This document shows, one piece after another, positions 63,541 to 64,000 of a stretch of 64,000 bases of DNA. Under the pieces are notes generated by a model that made no database searches, was not told where the DNA came from, and worked only from the letters and a program-made list of their open reading frames with translations. How positions within the stretch are numbered: the first letter of the stretch is position 1; each line of letters starts with the position of its first letter. A program made the position numbers and the translations under genes. This stretch comes from Hippopus hippopus (Eukaryota; Mollusca; Bivalvia; Cardiida; Cardiidae): the NCBI GenBank assembly GCA_946811185.2, contig OX328096.1:63572845-63636844 (forward strand), in the 5' to 3' direction.

Positions 63541-63679
63541 CTGCGACAATCTGTAGAAAAGAAATCTTGAAAATGCATTTATTTGCTGTCTATTTCTTGA
63601 CTACATGTATATTAAAAGAAAAAAAAAAAGGGCTGTACTGATTACGATTTATTTAGATCTAGCGCTTTGAGAGCTAACT

Positions 63680-63905
63680 CTTTCCCTGACGGCAACGTTT
63701 TATGCTAATATCTAAATTAGAAGCATTGCAGACGACATATACATCGTGGCTTTAATCATGCAGCTTGTCTTTGTAAGGGTAGAAAACATTGTTGGAAAAA
63801 GAGAAAATGCTGGTTACCAGCATTTTCTCCTTTTTCCAACAACGTTTTCACATTTCTTTCTTTGATGGGTCGTTAAGAATGGAATCCAGTTGTAAAGGGT
63901 TGCGC
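63680..63905. repeat. GGAGAAAATGCTGG MITE
   Basis: GTTGGAAAAAGAGAAAATGC / GCATTTTCTCCTTTTTCCAAC at 63790-63845; ends TTGTAAAGGGTTG. Confidence 0.7.
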
Positions 63906-64000
63906 ATTGCCACTTGCAGACGACTTTTTCGCTTTTCAGCAGGCGACTTTTTTAACCGGTTTTTACTACACGACAAAGTTTTAGGTTTGCCCAAACTGAA

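Overview
The window is eukaryotic, repeat-rich, AT-rich genomic DNA, most likely from a bivalve mollusc. The pointers are tRNA-headed SINEs ending in (CAAT)n, many foldback MITE families, GT-AG introns and intronless gene relics. Host genes are sparse. The clear ones are a single-exon Ras-like GTPase (14097-15149), a decayed PHD + OTU-protease gene with one intron (35267-38222), a RecQ-type helicase fragment (38522-38884, minus) and a plausible signal-peptide first exon (48893-48955). Almost everything else in the flanks is transposon debris.

The exceptional part is a 15.8 kb integrated element at 17296-33082. It has terminal inverted repeats (TIRs) of about 1.75 kb, begins 5'-AG and ends CT-3', and is flanked by an exact 6-bp duplication (TGTGTT at 17290-17295 and 33083-33088). 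These are the insertion hallmarks of the Polinton/Maverick class. Its core (about 20740-26760) carries a broken family-B DNA polymerase of the protein-primed type (22262-25964). An acidic/lysine-rich protein lies upstream of it, an unknown ORF follows 4 nt downstream, and a divergent zinc-knuckle protein completes the core. No integrase, packaging ATPase, protease or capsid gene is recognisable.

The core sits between two arms of small one-gene cassettes (46 to about 225 codons): three leftward and one rightward on the left, one leftward and six rightward on the right. Each cassette has a CCAAT/TATA promoter cut from a shared palindromic module, a short ORF, and a 16-nt stem-loop (AGCCCT-TTTC-AGGGCT) followed by ACC and, about 10 nt on, CAAGAAAGA or a relative. 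This is the layout of the 3' processing signal of replication-dependent histone mRNAs (SLBP hairpin plus U7-binding downstream element). All 11 small cassettes have it in the sense orientation. The core genes instead end at ordinary AATAAA signals. The element thus appears to run two transcript classes: polyadenylated replication genes and histone-type, presumably S-phase, small-protein genes. I know of no described Polinton-like element with this organisation.

The TIR tips fold into two successive hairpins and carry repeated TTACCCTGAG words plus clustered CCGGAAGT (ETS), CACGTG and TGACGTCA sites, suggesting a combined origin and enhancer. The copy is decayed: frameshifts or stops affect the polymerase, the ORF after it, one copy or both of the TIR gene, a zinc-ribbon paralogue and the largest right-arm gene.

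Region by region: 1-3500, an old long-TIR element holding a small LTR-like insertion with a tRNA-like Pol III promoter; 3500-14000, MITEs, a 166-bp tandem array, a retroelement ORF1 relic and a 1.2 kb TIR element; 14000-17300, the GTPase gene and SINEs; 17296-33082, the element; 33100-38900, foldbacks and the OTU/PHD and helicase relics; 39000-64000, SINEs, MITEs, a palindromic satellite inside a TIR transposon (49909-50784), a 520-bp foldback (59203-59724) and microsatellites.
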